A stretch of 64,000 bases of DNA from Pagrus major (taxonomy: Eukaryota; Chordata; Actinopteri; Spariformes; Sparidae), in the NCBI RefSeq assembly GCF_040436345.1, contig NC_133236.1, positions 10,690,165 through 10,754,164 of the forward strand, read 5' to 3'. The notes beneath the pieces are model-generated. The model had not been told where the DNA came from and searched no databases. It saw only the letters and a program-made list of their open reading frames with translations. Made by a program: the position numbers and the translations under genes. Shown here piece by piece: positions 36,701 to 64,000 of the stretch. Position 1 is the first letter of the stretch. Every line of letters starts with the position of its first letter.

Positions 36701-37331
36701 CTGTTAGCTGGTTAGCACAGTTAACCGTGTCCAGACCGGGAGCTCAGAGGTAATCTTGGTGTTGGGTATCATCTGAGTATCATCTCCTGAGGTACAAACT
36801 GGCTAGGGGCTAGCTGGATAGCATGCCATCTTTGATAGATAACTCCGCAATACAATACAAAAATAAAAAATGTTATTTTGAATATTTTAAGCTAAAATTC
36901 TTACATATTGCAGCTTTTAAAACTAACAAGCACCAACCTGGGGCTGGACTGGTCGCGTTATGAGTGTTATTTAAGGCGACACCACCAACTGAAAAAGAGA
37001 AATCCAATGAAAATCAGGTAGCAACACCTTTATTTTTGTATTTTCAGCATGTTTAACATATACTCGACTATTGTTTCTGCGTTATATATATGGAAATCAA
37101 TACATTCCTCAGAAATTATTCTTCATATAGTCACAAATGTAACAAATGCTAGTAAATCTAGTGAACACCAACCTGTGGCATGACTGTCAGCCTCCCGGGT
37201 TTGGTTTATGGGAACTCCACCAACTACAATAAAAGAAAGTGCAGATTATAATAAACATTTAGCAGAATATCTGCAGTTTGAATGCTTCAGTCTGTACCTG
37301 TCGAAACACAGACGAAGACCAGAAGCAACAT
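33780..37331 (-). CDS. Secreted astacin-family zinc metalloprotease
   Basis: Endopeptidase of the astacin (M12A) family, the family of fish hatching enzymes. Eleven exons join in phase: 37331-37298, 37223-37173, 36988-36938, 36542-36486, 36396-36350, 35656-35587, 35498-35384, 34867-34695, 34387-34306, 34075-33954 and 33802-33780, giving 274 residues. MLLLVFVCVS is a signal-peptide start. Exons 2 and 3 are a 51-bp tandem duplication in the propeptide (VGGVPINQT / VGGVALNNT). The catalytic domain begins near EDRNAVETLW and has the zinc motif HELIHALGLYHE (169-180), RDHYV and the Met-turn SIMHYGS (221-227). It ends seven residues after the last Cys, with no CUB, EGF or MAM domain. Six cysteines: 122-267 and 143-162 fit the usual disulfides; 149 and 168 are extra. 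The orthologue is unassigned (hatching-enzyme-like or other c-astacin). Confidence 0.93.
35688..35991. mobile_element. MITE in astacin intron 5
   Basis: 304 bp with imperfect inverted ends: TTAAAGGTGCATTATGTAGT at the left and, reverse-complemented, TTAAAGGTTCACGGTATGGT at the right; both continue TTTTGGGGAATAAA / TTTTGGAGAAGAAA. It has no coding capacity. On the minus strand it ends only 31 nt before astacin exon 6, so it probably contributes the branch-point region. Confidence 0.75.
36246..36312. repeat. AAT-rich microsatellite with repeat tail
   Basis: A run of ATA/AAC triplets (about 36254-36279) followed by CATATAGCGCTTTTCATGA, a tail found on dispersed fish repeats. It lies in astacin intron 5. 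Confidence 0.6.
36597..36920. mobile_element. MITE filling astacin intron 3
   Basis: The ends AAAAGGTGCAATATGTAAGA (left) and, reverse-complemented, AAAAGCTGCAATATGTAAGA (right) form clear inverted repeats. The element makes up about four fifths of the 395-bp intron and ends 17 nt from the exon 3 border. The interior has GCTAATTGCTGCTAACTGTT-type repeats and no gene. Confidence 0.75.
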
Positions 37332-38089
37332 TGTGCAACAAAACACAGTCAGCAGATAAAGAACCCAAAGCTTCTGTTTGACTCTAACAGAGATCTGATC
37401 ACACAGTCCCATCAGGAGTCTCAAAAGGTGTCATCACTTCACACTGATTACGACCTTTCACCTTGAGTATTTCCATTTTTGTGCTGACATTGTAAAGACG
37501 TGTATTGGAAGAGCAAACGTACAGATTCCAGAGTAAATGAATAATAAATGCTCTTTCTGCAACTGAATATAACCGAGGAAATACCTTAAAGTCCAACACT
37601 GTTTATTTGGTTCTAAATGAATGAGCGCAGTCTTTTTACGACCACTAGGTGGTGCAAAATGACACCTGAGCAATGCTCTGAACTGTATGATGTGCATTTT
37701 TACTGTAAGTTTCAGGAACAGTGCAGTCTTCATCAAGCCTGAGGACTTTTAACAAACTCCAACTACCAATTAACTGATATAAAATGATAATGTTATAGAT
37801 GGTTATGTGGTCTAAAAGGGTTAGAGGTGCATGTGGCAGGATTAGAACAGGATCCGTCTATGAGATACAACTCTGGGCTGTATCATAAAACAACCCTGTT
37901 TGTTTTATGAAGTGTTTGGCTGTATGCCATTAGGAATGCTGCGTTCAGGTAACTGCTTTACATACAAAGTAGAAAAATGCTGAATATCAGATATAATAAT
38001 TGGCCAGGTCCATAATGAGTTGACCTGTACATTATATTCATACATGTAGATACATTTTTAATGTTATTTTACTTACTTTACAACACTGG

Positions 38090-38190
38090 GAATGGATAGC
38101 TAGTTGCATAAAAACAACGTCCAATCGTTAGTGTTTATTCGTCGCAGTTTTCCCACAGGTCGTGAAGGCACCATCAGTCAGCATCATGAG
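38090..38190. repeat. Promoter-proximal copy of an intron 1 repeat
   Basis: AGTTGCATAAAAACAAC, then GTTTTCCCACAG, then GTGAAGGCACCATCAGTCA recur in the same order and orientation at about 39790-39876 in igf2r intron 1. The two are clearly related but diverged, so this stretch of the igf2r/astacin intergenic region is probably part of a dispersed element. Confidence 0.65.
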
Positions 38191-38192
38191 AG

Positions 38193-38229
38193 TCATGTGA
38201 TGTCCTGTCATGTGGTGCAGTCACTTCCT
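38193..38229 (+). promoter_or_regulatory. E-box pair and ETS site upstream of igf2r
   Basis: TCATGTGA (38193-38200, an M-box for MITF/TFE factors) and TCATGTGG (38208-38215) lie 15 bp apart, followed by CACTTCCT (38222-38229, ETS-type). All lie within 120 bp of the igf2r ATG. The adjoining 38230-38450 is comparatively rich in CpG. TFEB/MITF control of lysosomal genes is established in mammals; its use here is inference. The astacin gene starts 980 bp away on the other strand, so the region may be bidirectional. Confidence 0.4.
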
Positions 38230-38312
38230 ACTGATTTGGTCCGGAGCGGATAGACTCTGCTGTATCATGTCGTCTTAGTCCGGCTCCACAGACAGTATCC
38301 ACCACAGTAAAC

Positions 38313-63969
<25,657 letters not shown>

Positions 63970-64000
63970 GTAAGACAGACTCATTGCTTGTAAAACTGTC

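Overview
The window is vertebrate nuclear DNA, most likely from a ray-finned (teleost) fish. The genes are split into short exons with GT/AG borders, the introns are short to medium, and the intervening DNA is crowded with fish-type DNA-transposon MITEs, LINE tails and microsatellites. The predicted proteins resemble known vertebrate families exon by exon. No prokaryotic, viral or CRISPR-type system is visible.

Layout: (1) 1-9.3 kb holds no recognised gene, only mobile-element fragments and two copies of a 48-bp exon-like unit. (2) 9.3-11.4 kb, minus strand: a two-exon class A GPCR of the GPR31/HCAR/OXER1 clade, read here as gpr31. (3) 14.9-27.7 kb, plus strand: a TCP10/CENPJ-family gene with a coiled coil and the complete C-terminal G-box (TCP10) beta-repeat domain; its first exon was not found. 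(4) 28.1-31.5 kb, minus strand: ttll2, a tubulin tyrosine ligase-like (polyglutamylase-type) enzyme whose three coding exons join in phase; it converges tail-to-tail on tcp10. (5) 33.8-37.3 kb, minus strand: a complete eleven-exon secreted astacin metalloprotease of 274 residues with an unusual extra cysteine pair beside the zinc site. (6) 38.3 kb to the right edge, plus strand: the 5' part of igf2r (cation-independent mannose-6-phosphate receptor), 21 exons and 955 residues covering the signal peptide, domains 1-6 and the start of domain 7. The gene runs off the window.

In mammals GPR31, TCP10, TTLL2 and IGF2R lie on the same chromosome arm (human 6q25-q27; the mouse t-complex on chromosome 17). 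Finding them side by side here points to an old vertebrate linkage block, with an astacin gene between ttll2 and igf2r. The genes do not form one pathway: gpr31 is a lipid or organic-acid receptor, tcp10 a centriole-family protein, ttll2 a tubulin modifier, the astacin a secreted protease, and igf2r a lysosomal-enzyme sorting receptor.

All exon models were made by eye from AG/GT borders, reading phase and family resemblance. No alignment or gene finder was run, and remarks about human proteins are from general knowledge.
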